Position numbers and translations under genes: made by a program. From Paralichthys olivaceus (taxonomy: Eukaryota; Chordata; Actinopteri; Pleuronectiformes; Paralichthyidae): a stretch of DNA of 64,000 nt. Shown here piece by piece: positions 1 to 10,962 of this stretch. The stretch spans positions 4,744,501 to 4,808,500 of the forward strand of contig NC_091115.1 of assembly GCF_024713975.1 (NCBI RefSeq), in the 5' to 3' direction. Under the pieces are notes generated by a model, which was not told the origin of the DNA, made no database searches, and saw only the letters and a list, made by a program, of their open reading frames with translations. Numbering within the stretch: the stretch's first letter is position 1; the number at the start of each line of letters is the position of its first letter.

Positions 1-164
1 TGGAGCTGACAGTTGGTTTGATGCTCTGTCCTGCCACCTACTGGTTAGTCAGCATCATTACAGTGAGACCAAAGTCAACCTCAGAGCAACAGCAGGTCCT
101 TTAAGCAGAAGCACTAAAAGAAGGAGGCATCAAAATTCTGATTTTTTTTGTCTACAATCTCACT

Positions 165-246
165 TTCATTATTATCATTATTATTATTAGTAGAAGTAGT
201 TGTAGTAGCTGTAGTAGTAGAAGTATAGTAGTAGTAGTAGTAGTAT
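165..246. repeat. ATT/TAG trinucleotide microsatellite
   Basis: An imperfect trinucleotide tract runs from ATT units into TAG/TAGAAG units. It yields a spurious tyrosine/threonine-rich open frame on the minus strand. Confidence 0.8.
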
Positions 247-1657
247 TTGCATATTCTTCCAAGAAACAACAGATAAATTCTATATGACAACCAGAAATAG
301 AGAATCAATTTTTACATTCATTATATAATTTGCTAAGACAGGTAGAATAGGTCTAAGTTAATCGATAAAACAATATATGATATAACTTAATAAGCTTTAA
401 GAGCTAAATGAGACAAACTGGAGAAAGAACATGCATGATATTTTATTTACAATGCAAAATAAAAATGTTGCTGTGACTATAAAAACTAAATAAGTGGTTT
501 GTGAAAAGAAAAAAAGCCTGAGAGTTAAATAAACGCATGTAAACTGTAGCTCAAAGAGAGAGTCTGCAGCGACTACACCAACCACGTCCATCAGTTTTTT
601 TCCAATCGTCTCACCCAGGACACGAGCACGAAAAGATGATAATCCTGCGGTCGCACAACACTCGGCCTGATAGACGAATTACACACAGTGGCTTTGACAC
701 TTCTTGATTTTCATCTGGTGACAGTAAATAAAGAAGAACAATGGGCTCGACTGTGCGGCTGTTCCCACATCGCTGTCAACAAGCACGCAGCTATTGAATT
801 GAGAAGGGGAAGGAAAGTGCTTCTTTGTTTGGAAAGATAAAGCTGCAGCGTGTCTGCATTATACCATAAAATATACTGTCCCACCTTCACAGATAAACAT
901 GCATCTGTGTGTGTGTGCGTGTGTGTGTCTTTTTCCTCAACACACCCATCTGAGCACACCTAACCACACATTAAACATGGATTTACTGACCTCACCCTCA
1001 TCATTATAATATCCAGATAATAGCAATAAAAGAATTACACTGCTGGCGATTTAGTGCTGTTAGTGTTTCATGTCAGAATTAATTCAAATGATCCTTCAAT
1101 TAAATCAAATATTAAAAATACTTCCCAGTGAATATGCCTAAGAGATATTATTTTTCTAATTCAATTCAAATCAGACAAATCGACTTTCATTCATCTCTGC
1201 GAGGTCAACTGCACGCTCCAGATACACGTACACCAAAAAGAGATGAAAGAGGAAACTCTGTAAACCACAAACAATCCAGGTGTTAAAGCAAAGAAACCAT
1301 ATATGAGGAAGTTGTAATACATAATCTAAAGTAATACATGTTAACAGATAAATGTGATAAAATATATCAAAAATGAAAAATGCACAAAGAAATGAAGCTA
1401 CGCAGCAACTGAAGACATGTGAGGAGCTGAGATTTGAGAAGCTGAGCAGCAGACGATATCAATGATTTAAAGGTTAAAGACAGTTTCATGACTTGCTCTG
1501 GATTTTAAATGAATTTATGTTTTATTACTTTCTCGACGTCTTTCATCTGTTAAAGGTAAAACAGTGAGTTGCCTGTTTGATTGATTTAATCTAATTGATG
1601 TTGTCTGAGAGGAGTAGAGACGTGTGCTCAGTGTGTGTGTGTGTTGTCACATGTAAG

Positions 1658-1880
1658 TGAAATAGAGGAAAATCGAGGAAAACATTATAGAACAGAGCAA
1701 ATGGAACTGAAATCATTTAGTTGAATTAAACATAATATATAAGAATAGAATGCAGCATTATAAAGTAGAACAGAACAGAATAGAATAGAACACAATGAAA
1801 TAGAGTGGAACAAAATAGAACAGAGTTTAGGATAGAGTAGAATCAAGCTGAATAGAATAAAGTAGAATAGAAGAGAACAT
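1658..1880. repeat. Degenerate AGAAT/AGAAC purine-rich tandem repeat
   Basis: About 220 bases are built from variants of ATAGA and ACAGA pentamers, strongly purine-biased on the plus strand. It behaves as a degenerate pentanucleotide satellite and carries no supportable gene. Confidence 0.65.
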
Positions 1881-2239
1881 TCAACATTAAATAATGTAAA
1901 GAAACTCGACACAATATAAAAGAGCAAAAAATAAAAATGAGTAGATCCTACCAGTATAGAATGGTAATGAATAGAGGAAAAGAAGATGCAACAGAAAAGT
2001 AAATCTGTAAAGTTTTATGCTTTTATGATTTCTCTTAAAAAAACGTACAACTACTCTAAACAACTTTGTTGAAGTAGGGTGGGACGGCGGCTCACAGCTG
2101 TCAGGCCTCAGCTGCAGCTCCACACCGACACGCTGCCATCTTTCATTTATGAAATCTCCCCCTGACTGGAGAGAGAGCGAGAACGAGAAAGCACCAGGTT
2201 TGTGGTTCTTTGTCTTTATCAGCCTGCTGCACAGGCAGG

Positions 2240-2297
<58 letters not shown>
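2240..2297. repeat. (AC)n microsatellite, about 29 units
   Basis: An uninterrupted AC dinucleotide run. Read on the minus strand it produces a Cys-Val repeat open frame that is an artefact. Confidence 0.95.
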
Positions 2298-2301
<4 letters not shown>

Positions 2302-3735
2302 GGTTATTTACTATGACAGCTGTTTGTTTTCTTTTCAGTTATTTCTAAATTTAAAAAGTCAGAAAACTTTGAAATGAGTGAAAATTCAAATGATCTAAAT
2401 CAAAACAACTAAAAAAAAAAAGGTGTTCTGAGAAACGCTGTAACCTGATAGTGTTTGTGATGCGTGATATAATCTGTGCATCTCCACTTTCTTAGTCTCC
2501 ATGACGTTTCCAGCTCAGAACTCAGGCCTGACCGTCACCGCCGCACTTTAACAGGACTGAAAGGGGAACTTCAGGTGCAAGTCAGTTGATATTTAAAACT
2601 GCACGCCTGAGATAAATGCACTTCTCAAAAAGCCTCTGTTTATTTGAATGGGGGGAGGGACAAACACACAGTCTGAGTTTAACGCTATTAACCATTAACC
2701 TTTAACAAGGACATTTATCAGGAGCTCCTTTTCGGCCAATTGAAAATGCAAATGGTCATTAATGGTATTTATGATAAAGACATTTTATAATGATTTCATG
2801 ACACGAATGTTAGAAGAACATCACAAAGGCAAGTACAATATTAAACATTAGTTGTATAGTGTATTGTGATTATAATGAACTAAAATAAATATTAAATTAA
2901 ATGATAAAAATAATTAAAAGAAGGTACAGGATCCGTTTTATTGAGGTTTATGAAGAATGCAGATGTGTTAAATGCTTTTTTTGTTTTTTATTGAATCTCT
3001 TTTTCAAATCATGTGCAATTAAATGAAAGAAATTAATTTATAATATTCAATTACCTTCAAAATATTCACAAACAAATGAACCGGACACATTTTAATTGAA
3101 AGGCTAAAATGCATTTTGTAATGTTGTGTTTCAAAATTGTATTTCTGTATCTTTGCTCTATTGCTGTGTGATCTTCAAATCTATTTATGGTGCAAATAAA
3201 TAAACTGGATTATTTTTTATCTATATCTATATATCTACATTATTTGGCAACACTCACAAATAATAAAATGATTTATGGGTTAATAATTATCTATTGTTTG
3301 TGGCTCCAATAGGAGCCTGGATGTCATGCAAATAACCATCATAAGTTTTTTGGCAGCAAACAGAGGACGGAGGAGAACTCCCAGAAATTCTATTAGTATT
3401 AATTTTCAACTTATAGGAAAGTGCATGATTAATGACCACTCATCGTAAATGTGTGTTAGATACCTACTGTATCTCGCCTGGTATGCAAATACCGGGTCAG
3501 ACAGAGAATTGGTGGTATTCCTCGGTGGAGTGCACAATAAAAGAAGTGCTTGTTGTTTGTAGATTCTAATCTCCTCTGTGAGAGGTGATGCTCGGGAGTC
3601 AGACCAGATCTGTCCTTCCAAAAAAAGAAGAAGTGTTCGGCTGCATCGCATGGTGACATTAACATATTTAAATTGACCAGCCTCTCTACCTGCTCACCTG
3701 GATGAATGGTAAACAGGTACTGGAGGTCTGGGACA

Positions 3736-3743
3736 CATATATG
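3736..3743 (+). promoter_or_regulatory. Weak TATA-like element upstream of spic
   Basis: The sequence CATATATG lies about 40 bases upstream of the spic start codon, at a distance that would give a very short 5' leader. It is an imperfect TATA match, so this is only a candidate core promoter. An upstream non-coding exon cannot be excluded. Confidence 0.25.
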
Positions 3744-3778
3744 TAGCTGTCCAAAACCTGCAGAGCTGCACTCACACT

Positions 3779-5101
3779 ATGGCCTCGACGGAGGGAAACA
3801 CTCAGACGTTTAAGATGGTGAGTTGTGAGACTGATCAGTTTTATCCTTCACAGATGTTCAGAGGACAAATATGAACATTTCTGTCCTGTACAAGTTCATT
3901 TATTCATGATTTTTTTATTTGTATCATTGCTTAATAGACTTTTGTGTTCTAGACGCCCTTGGACAGCGACATCAACCAACACTTCCAGGATGCAATCGAT
4001 GTGATTCAACAGCATTCGAGTAATTCATATTACGATTCAGGTACGATTCAAAACTCTCAGTAAAATTGTGCAGGAAGAGAAATAAATCTTTTACATGTAA
4101 ATAAATCAATTGTAATTAATATAATCACTTTGATTTATTCATTTATATTTGATTTGTTTTAATGTTTTCATTTATGATTTTTTTTTTTTAATTCAGATTA
4201 TACACATTATGAGACTCTTGGAACTCAGCATCCGTCTCTGCAGTGTCACATCACCTGCATGGTCACACACCCGTCGGATGCACCAGCTCCTGTCTATGAC
4301 TGGAGCGACGCAACTGTAAGTCGAGCTCAGAGAACAGGAACAAAAGAACGATGTGTGCATGAGAGATTCAGAGGACGCACAAAAATATTCAGAGATTTTC
4401 TTCCTGAATGTTTTGTCTCGCAGCAGCAGTCCTGGCCTCAGGTCATCCCTGACGTCTCGCTGGGTCACTCCATACCAACGGAATCCCCTCAGTTCTACCC
4501 GATCCTACCGCCACAGAGGAAAGGTGAGCTTCACACATCAGCAATCTACTGAGAGGTTTGTTTATCATTTCTCTTATTTCCTCAAGAGTAAAATTAGACC
4601 AATTGAATCTCCTCAGGTCGTAAGAAGCTCAGACTTTATGAATACCTCCATGAAGCCCTGAATGACCCCAACATGGGCGACTCCATCCAGTGGACGGACA
4701 GCGGCAGCGGCACTTTCCACTTCATCTCCAAGAACAAGGAGAAGCTGGCCGAGTGCTGGGGCCAGCGGAAGGGCAACCGAAAGACCATGACCTATCAGAA
4801 GATGGCCCGAGCTCTGAGAAACTACAGCCGCACCGGCGAGATCATCAAAGTGCGCCGCAAGCTCACCTACCAGTTCAACCCGGACATCCTGCACAGGCTG
4901 GGCTCCACTCAGGTGTCCCTGCGGCTGCCCTGTCACCCTGCACAGGACGAGTTCCAGGGCCAGCAGCAGTCGAGCCCGGCCGAACAGAGCTACTACAGCC
5001 CCTCTGCGGTGGACTGGCACAGCTGGTACGGACACTACCAGATGCAGGAGGACTACGATCTGGCCTCCAGCCTCACCTCACACAGCATAACCAAACTCTG
5101 A
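3779..5101 (+). CDS. spic: Spi-C ETS-domain transcription factor
   Basis: Coding exons are 3779-3817, 3953-4040, 4197-4315, 4424-4523 and 4617-5101. They join in frame to 276 aa; all introns are GT-AG, with phases 0,1,0,1. The last exon encodes a full ETS DNA-binding domain (about residues 117-202) that starts [12 protein letters not shown] and ends KLTYQF. It contains the recognition helix [13 protein letters not shown] with the two base-contacting arginines. The ETS block and the N-terminal segment (residues 14-40, ending in a QQHSS-type motif) resemble mammalian SPIC more than SPI1 or SPIB. A 74-residue Gln/Tyr/Ser-rich tail follows the ETS domain. SPIC is a nuclear factor of the PU.1 subfamily, known in mammals for red-pulp macrophage and B-cell programmes. 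The start codon has A at -3 and G at +4. Human SPIC is about 248 aa, so the length fits. The position beside mybpc1 agrees with human synteny. Confidence 0.93.
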
Positions 5102-5846
5102 GGAGGAGGATGCTTTATTAAAAAAAAAAGAAAAGCTAGAATAGCACCTTTAGAGAACCAGGTACCTTCGACAAGGCCCAACAGTCAGATTGCACAAACT
5201 CGTAGATATAACTTCCCTACAAGCACATGTTCTTTTTTTCGTGTATGATAAATTGTTCTCTGGGAAATTGGTGAAAATTTCAAAAAAACACCAGAATCTC
5301 ACGTCAAAAATCCCGACCTGTAGTTTTTGTGTGAAGCTGAGACTGAGAGAGTTTTGAATTTTCCAAAATACATTCATATCTGCATGTAGCTGATGTATTA
5401 AGGTTTAATATGTATATATATATTATTGTGTCGTGCTGTAGGATGAAATATTATTGAAATCCCTTCTACAGATTCAGCATTCAACGTTAGGATGAATTTC
5501 TATTTTCAGTCTGTAGGCATTGTTTTTCACTGTCGAGATAACTTATAAATATAATAAATGCAGATAATTTCAAATATATATTGAATCCAACATATATTTT
5601 CTAATCAAGGCCTTTTCCAATGCATTTCCAAATTGTTCAAAATGGTATTAATGATTGTATTTTAAACATAATAATGATTTTTATCTAATTTAATTTAATT
5701 GTTGTGACAGCAGCAACCACTAACAAGTATTTTGTATAATGACATGTATATATTTATGATTTTCTACTTTTCATATTTATCATGAAACGATATTTTTTGG
5801 TCAACTTTCCTCTTTTCATCATTTGTCGGACTATTTCAATATGATC

Positions 5847-5852
5847 AATAAA
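5847..5852 (+). terminator. Likely poly(A) signal of spic
   Basis: AATAAA lies about 745 bases after the spic stop codon, with no closer strong hexamer in the AT-rich 3' region. The 3' UTR would then run from 5102 to about 5870. An earlier AATAAA-like site near 5553 is an alternative. Confidence 0.5.
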
Positions 5853-6194
5853 TCAATATAAAAATACAAAGACTGTGTTGTAAGATTTGTCACTTTCTTC
5901 ATTTGGGTGAAATATTACAACCGACGCGCTGCAAAACACGAAATTAAGACACATCCTGAGAGGAAAAATATGGCAGCAAGTGTGTTTTTCCTGAAAAGAG
6001 TGTTTTGTGCAGTGGCTGCCTCCAGGCCGGGTCTTATCTGCTGCAGCGGGGAGGATGTGGTCAGTGCTGGGAGGCTTTGTTGATGGGTTGACTGGTGCTG
6101 GTGCTGGGGCTGTGTGGGATGGTGGTCATTGTTCCTGTGAGCCCAGGGTAGAGAGCGTCTGGTGTTATGCAGAAAGGCTCCGCTCCTGTGGGGG

Positions 6195-6204
6195 GTATAA
6201 TAAG
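6195..6204 (+). promoter_or_regulatory. TATA-like box of the second SPI gene
   Basis: GTATAATAAG sits 40-49 bases upstream of the start codon at 6244, in a locally GC-rich stretch (about 6000-6200), and only about 350 bases past the spic poly(A) signal. A start site about 30 bases downstream would give a leader of about 15-20 bases. A GATA-type TTATCT motif lies near 6033. The assignment is motif-based inference. Confidence 0.45.
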
Positions 6205-6243
6205 AGGCCGGGTCCTTGAGCGCCTCATAGTCAGTTTTCTGAA

Positions 6244-7958
6244 ATGCTCCCAAACTGTAAAGACTCTGCCACGTTCGACTCAACCTCATCTCTGATGGTA
6301 AAGATCAGACTCGCTGCAAAGGCTGACGTTAAGGGCGTCTTTATCATCAATAGCAATCCATGCATTGATCCAAGATGAATTTTGATCTTTTATCTTTATC
6401 AAAATTCTTTCCAGGACACTCAGTCTGATTTGGAGGTGATCTTAGAGTTCCTGGAGGAGTACTACAGACAGAACTCTGCAGAAAATGGTAAGAAGAAAAG
6501 CTCAAAAGTTTATTTTGATCCTTTTAGAGTCCTTGAGATATCTTGTGCTTTTTTCCAGAGGTCAAGGTGCATCACAGTGAGGCTGTGGATGAAAGAAGTG
6601 CCCCTGTGGACGAAGCATCATATGAGCAGCAGTGGATGTACTGTGAGCCACCTGTGAGCATTGAAATGTTTTTTCTTACCTCCGAGGAGATTATGTTTTC
6701 AGTGTCGTGTGTCTGTCCGATAGCAGGATTATGCAAAAACTACTTAACTGATTTTCTGGAAACTTGATCGAAGGATAGGACAAGCACCAAGAGAGAATCA
6801 AATGTGTTTTCAAACTAAACAAATAAAGTGTTTTAGTTTGAATATAAAGCTAAAAAAAATATTAATGAAAATATGGCTAAAAGGAAAATAACTAAATGTT
6901 AGCTGTAGCAACCTTACTTTTATTTAAGTGGTTATTTTATTTACAAAGATGGATGTCAAAGAATTTTCTACTTTGTAAAAAGGGAAAACTAAATAAAGTA
7001 TTAAGGGGACTAAATATCTACGAGTATGCCAAATTTGCAGCTGAACTGAATTTATGTATGCATCTAGTTTTCCATGAGACACTCTCATACCATATCCGGA
7101 AAACTCAACTGTGGCTGAGGCTACTCACGATTCTGCAATCTGACATTTTTTTCTGTTTCACCCCCTCCATCAAAGATCACCAAACCTGCACCTCAGCCGC
7201 TCCTGGCTCTTGACGCCCCTCCAACCCTCGGCCAGTACACGGTAGCAACACCACCTGAGTGTGGGTCACTGCCAAACTGTGCATCAACAAGACAAACAAC
7301 CAAACACCAGGCCACGGCAGCAGGGAGTGGTGAGTTCTGCTTTTTCTGGTCACTAGATACTGTTATTACCCCGGCTGCTTGTTGCCTGAGGGAAACAATA
7401 CCAAGAGAGCAAATAAGAGACCTTCCCTTTACTGTAAAAAACAATGGAGCCATGCATGGATCAGCTCAGAAGCAGTTTTTACATAACCGCAGTGTTTACA
7501 GCTGTAGCGTCTCCACTAAAGGGCATCTCGCCAGTGATTTTCGGGGAATGGCTGTTTATGAGGAAATGATTAACTGTTATCAGCCCTAACTGGTGTGGTG
7601 TGGCACAGCAGCTGTGATATCGCCTAAATCCTGATTCCCGATGGCTGCAGGTAGGAAGGTGAGACTCTTTCACTTTCTCTTCGAGATGCTGGAGGATCCC
7701 AGCATGGCCCACTGCGTGTCCTGGGTGCCAGCGACTGCCGGCGTCTTCCGCTTCTCCTCCAGGAACAAGGACCAGGTAGCGACGCTGTGGGGGCAGAGAA
7801 AGGGCAACAAGAGGCCCATGACGTACCAGAAGATGTCCCGGGCCCTCAGGAACTACGCCCAGTCCGGAGAGATCTTCAAGGTGAAGAAGAAGCTCACCTA
7901 CCAGTTCAGCCAGGACACCCTGACGTTACTGCAGAGGTGTCGTCCAGGAGATCTGTAA
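6244..7958 (+). CDS. PU.1/SPI-subfamily ETS factor, tandem paralogue of spic
   Basis: Coding exons are 6244-6297, 6415-6487, 6559-6653, 7176-7329 and 7651-7958, joining to 227 aa. The five-exon structure and the intron phases (0,1,0,1) are identical to spic. The ETS domain covers about residues 127-211 (RKVRLFHFL ... KKKLTYQF) and keeps MTYQKMSRALRNY, so DNA binding should be intact. The segment KVKKKLTYQF at the end is closer to PU.1 than to spic. The N-terminal half shows only weak similarity: an acidic helix-like piece encoded by exon 2 (DLEVILEFLEEYY) and a Pro-rich exon 4. The protein ends 16 residues after the ETS domain and lacks the tail of spic. It may correspond to the fish spi2 type, but the symbol is not certain. 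Tandem duplication followed by divergence is inferred from adjacency and shared phases. Confidence 0.87.
6680..6800. repeat. Short dispersed fish-type repeat (fragment)
   Basis: Lying in an intron of the second SPI gene, the piece reads GAGGAGATTATGTTTTCA, then an AGCAGGATTATGCAAAAACT block, then a GAAGGATAGGACA-like block. The same series of blocks recurs, in either orientation, near 24.6, 44.8, 49.4 and 58.0 kb of this window, so it is one dispersed family. Confidence 0.65.
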
Positions 7959-8085
7959 TGTAAGAAAGATTTTGTATCGCTCGTATCATCTCGTATGAAA
8001 CTCTACATGTGCTCTTTTTATGTGTTTTTCTAAACTTTGATCTCAAACAACTTTTCATCAACAAAGCTCTGTTTGTATATTACGA

Positions 8086-8091
8086 AATAAA
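8086..8091 (+). terminator. Likely poly(A) signal of the second SPI gene
   Basis: AATAAA occurs 128 bases after the stop codon at 7958. A second candidate (AATAAAA) follows near 8148. Confidence 0.6.
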
Positions 8092-8190
8092 GGAAGAAAA
8101 TATGTTTTACTGTACTGTCACAGTTTAAAGTTTGGTGAAAAGTATTAATAAAACCCCTGAAAAAAAATCTGCTGTGTTGTCTCCTGATGT

Positions 8191-8223
8191 AGATAGATAG
8201 AAAGATAGAAAGATAGAAAGATA
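8191..8223. repeat. GATA/GAAA tetranucleotide microsatellite
   Basis: A short imperfect run of AGAT and AAAG units. Confidence 0.75.
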
Positions 8224-8367
8224 ATACACATTTGTATTAAACTTTACATTTTATATTTAACTGTAACTTCAAGACTTCATCCTCCCCCTGAGAGAGAAGA
8301 GTGTGTGTGGCAGTCATGTTTGAAACCAGAGGGTGTCAGTGTCCTCCATCACACGGTCTCGGCTGTA

Positions 8368-8396
8368 CCCCCCCCCCCCCCCCCCCCACCCCCCCC
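8368..8396. repeat. Poly-C tract
   Basis: About 28 cytosines are interrupted by a single A near 8388. The opposite strand is a G-run capable of G-quadruplex formation. Such tracts are also prone to length errors in assembly. Confidence 0.85.
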
Positions 8397-8399
8397 GTG

Positions 8400-10655
8400 A
8401 CCTCATGGTTAAATCGCCTCTGTGATGTGAACACCAAATGGTTTTGCGCTCTTTGTAGTGGACCCACATGATGCTTCCCTAAGCCCAGTATTTACTGCTG
8501 GAGCCCACTCTAAGTTATAAATGGGCTAACTCAGGCTACAGGGGTCTGGTTACAGAGAAAGGCCACATAGTTCCAACTGAAGGATGAAAACAGTCTTTTT
8601 AAGGAGAGTGTGCTGTTGATTAAAAGCTTCCACTTCACACCACACGCATCATGTGCTGGAGTATAAATTTCATTTTGGAGATTCAGTGTCAAAGGTCTTT
8701 TCACGTGTGATGATGATACGTTTCTGATGTCAGTAAAAATCTTTTAAAAAAGGCTGCATTCCTGCTCACAGACAGTATGGACTCAAAATAGAGCTGTGCC
8801 TCGCCTCGACTGTCACGTTGGCTTGTCTGAAGAATTAATTGTGCATGTTTCGAGTTCTCCTCCACGTTGAGACCATTAACATTCTTCAGTGGTTGTGGTA
8901 TTGGAAATTAGGCGAGTGGAGTCAGTGCCATCATGTGAGTCCCTTCTCAAAACGCATTGCTGGAAAAGCCTTTACTGAGCTGATTGAGTTGTTTGTTAGC
9001 TCAAAAAGGAATCCATGCTTTGTTTCTCAGGGATGGAAGGATACGTTTGTTTGCCTCATTGGAGGGAGCCTTCGAAATGGAACGGTCTAGTCAGGCTGCT
9101 TTGACGCAATCAGTCTTTGAATGCAGCCTCAAAGGATGCGGCCCCCGGATTGAGACAGAGCTACAGTCTGCAAGGCAAAAAAAATTACTGAAAATAAATC
9201 TCAACTATTCTACTGGAAAAACTAAACTCCTTGTCTGACGACAAAACAAGAGAAAAAGGACCCCTACAAGGCTTCCTTTAAAATAAAAACAAATAGCAAG
9301 GTTAACCACAGCACCAGTCAATCAGACTTGTTTCATCTTCATGACCTCGACAGGGGACACACACACAATCGCTCGAGCTGGATGTGCTAAAAAGATTAAT
9401 TAGGCCCAAAGCAGCCCCTTCGATGACATAACTCACAATAAAACCCTCTTTTCATGTCAGATACACACGTCAATGTCAAGGTTTATGACGGCTTCTAAGT
9501 ATAGATCCATACGACCCCCGCCCAGGCATCTCCCCACTATTTCTTTGCCAAGTCGGAAAGCCCTGCTGTTCTTGGACAGCCTTCCTCCCGGATTAAACTG
9601 CTATCTGGCATCTGGCATCGCTGCACTCGTGCCATCTCAAACTTTTCTCTTACAAAAGAAATCCAAAGATGCTCCGAACGTGTTGTACATCATCTGAGCA
9701 CAGCGCAGGATCGTCGGAGAATATGACATGAGTCAGTCCGCCCTGTGACCATGACGACACCTTTTCCCTTTATATCCCACCACTTGATTTCCTAGGCTCC
9801 TTCCTCATCACCTAACTGTGTATAATAATAATAACAGTAGTGATAACAGTAGTGATAATAACAAAAATAGAGTCCCCTCTAACGCCCCACCGAGCCTGGA
9901 AATAATACAAATTGTGTTCGCATGGCCAAAAAGAATAGGTCGCCATAAAGACACTGGAAAAAATATAAAAAGTAATTGTATTGTACTCTGGACTGTAGTT
10001 TATTTTCAGTCGATCCCACACACACTATCCTGCATAAGCTTTAAATACTTGCCAGGACACTAAATCTGCAGCCACAAATAGTCCCTCAATACATCATTTG
10101 CTTATGTTTGAGAAACATTCGCTGTAACCGCAGTGTCTTCGAGGAAGTTATTTAGCCTTTTTATTGAAATTAACGATATGTTCTCGACCAATAATGATGT
10201 AAAGATTTGCATCTGAGTTAGATGCTGATGAGATTAAACATAGAATTGTCCAAAAACAGCTGTGATCTAGTAGAACAAGTGGAAATGTTTGGTACAAGTT
10301 AGAGAGAAATCCAGCAGGAATGTTTGCTTCTATGCAGATGATGTTGTGTTGCAGCAAAAGTTGAACTAGGTTCAACTTTCCGACGCTCTGTGTTGGCACT
10401 GCCACAGCAATGGCACACTGCCCTCGACAGAGGGGGGAATTCAGGTCATATGCTCTGGCTATAGCATTCTTGCTTTTTCCCCATTTGCTGCAAAAAGGGA
10501 AAAAAAGACAATATTACTGAAAACTTAAAGTCAAAATAAAAAAGCAATTTTAAAACCAAGGTATGTTAAAGTAGAAAGCTGGCACAAGAGCCAGTGGTTG
10601 GGCACAGTGATGCTGCAGATCTCCACTCTCAATTACAGAGAGGAGGAGCAAAGCC
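8400..10655. other. Intergenic region between the SPI pair and mybpc1
   Basis: About 2.2 kb contain no supportable exon. Open frames near 8839-9238 and 9473-9697 are short, lack recognisable similarity and lack splice-consistent extensions. E-box-like motifs occur near the right end, for example CATATG near 10447, as expected upstream of a muscle gene. E-boxes are too common for this to carry weight. Confidence 0.55.
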
Positions 10656-10662
10656 CCTCTCT

Positions 10663-10669
10663 ATATAAG
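10663..10669 (+). promoter_or_regulatory. TATA box of mybpc1
   Basis: TATATAA lies 294 bases upstream of the mybpc1 ATG. Transcription would start near 10693, giving a C/T-rich 5' UTR of about 270 bases continuous with the first coding exon. A strong TATA box is typical of a highly expressed muscle structural gene. Confidence 0.6.
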
Positions 10670-10962
10670 GCCTGAGAGCCTGTCCCCCCCTGTATCTGTC
10701 CCTCGTCCTCTCTCCTCCCCCACTGAGATTTCTAAACTGTATCCCTGTGCCCTTCTCATCTCCCATCACTGTGGTCCGAGGGGTCCCAGAGGTTTTTGTC
10801 TGCCACCCTCTTATCACCATCATCATCCTCCTCGTCTCTCTTCCTCCTGGACTGACTCCTACGTCTTACCTGGCCTCACACAGAGACTCGCCTCGCTGAA
10901 GGTTTCTACTCGCCTGCACCTTTTTTTGACTCCTCAACGCTTTTCTTGGGACACGGCTCAAG

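Larger units (their letters stand above)
1..3735. other. AT-rich intergenic region upstream of spic
   Basis: No exon could be supported here on either strand. Open frames are short and of low complexity, and none has flanking splice signals plus recognisable protein similarity. The stretch holds several simple repeats, listed separately. In human the gene upstream of SPIC is ARL1, but nothing resembling it is visible, so any neighbour must lie to the left of the window. Distal regulatory elements for spic could lie here; none can be identified by eye. Confidence 0.6.

Noticed and set aside
1887..2294. 135-aa minus-strand open frame beginning with Cys-Val repeats
   Set aside because: The start is the (AC)n microsatellite read on the other strand; the remainder has no recognisable similarity and no splice support.
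3406..3665. Overlapping minus-strand frames upstream of spic
   Set aside because: Two frames overlap in the same DNA, both short and of random composition; no family resemblance.
4613..5121. 140-aa minus frame and 143-aa second plus frame over spic exon 5
   Set aside because: Shadows of the GC-rich ETS exon in other frames.
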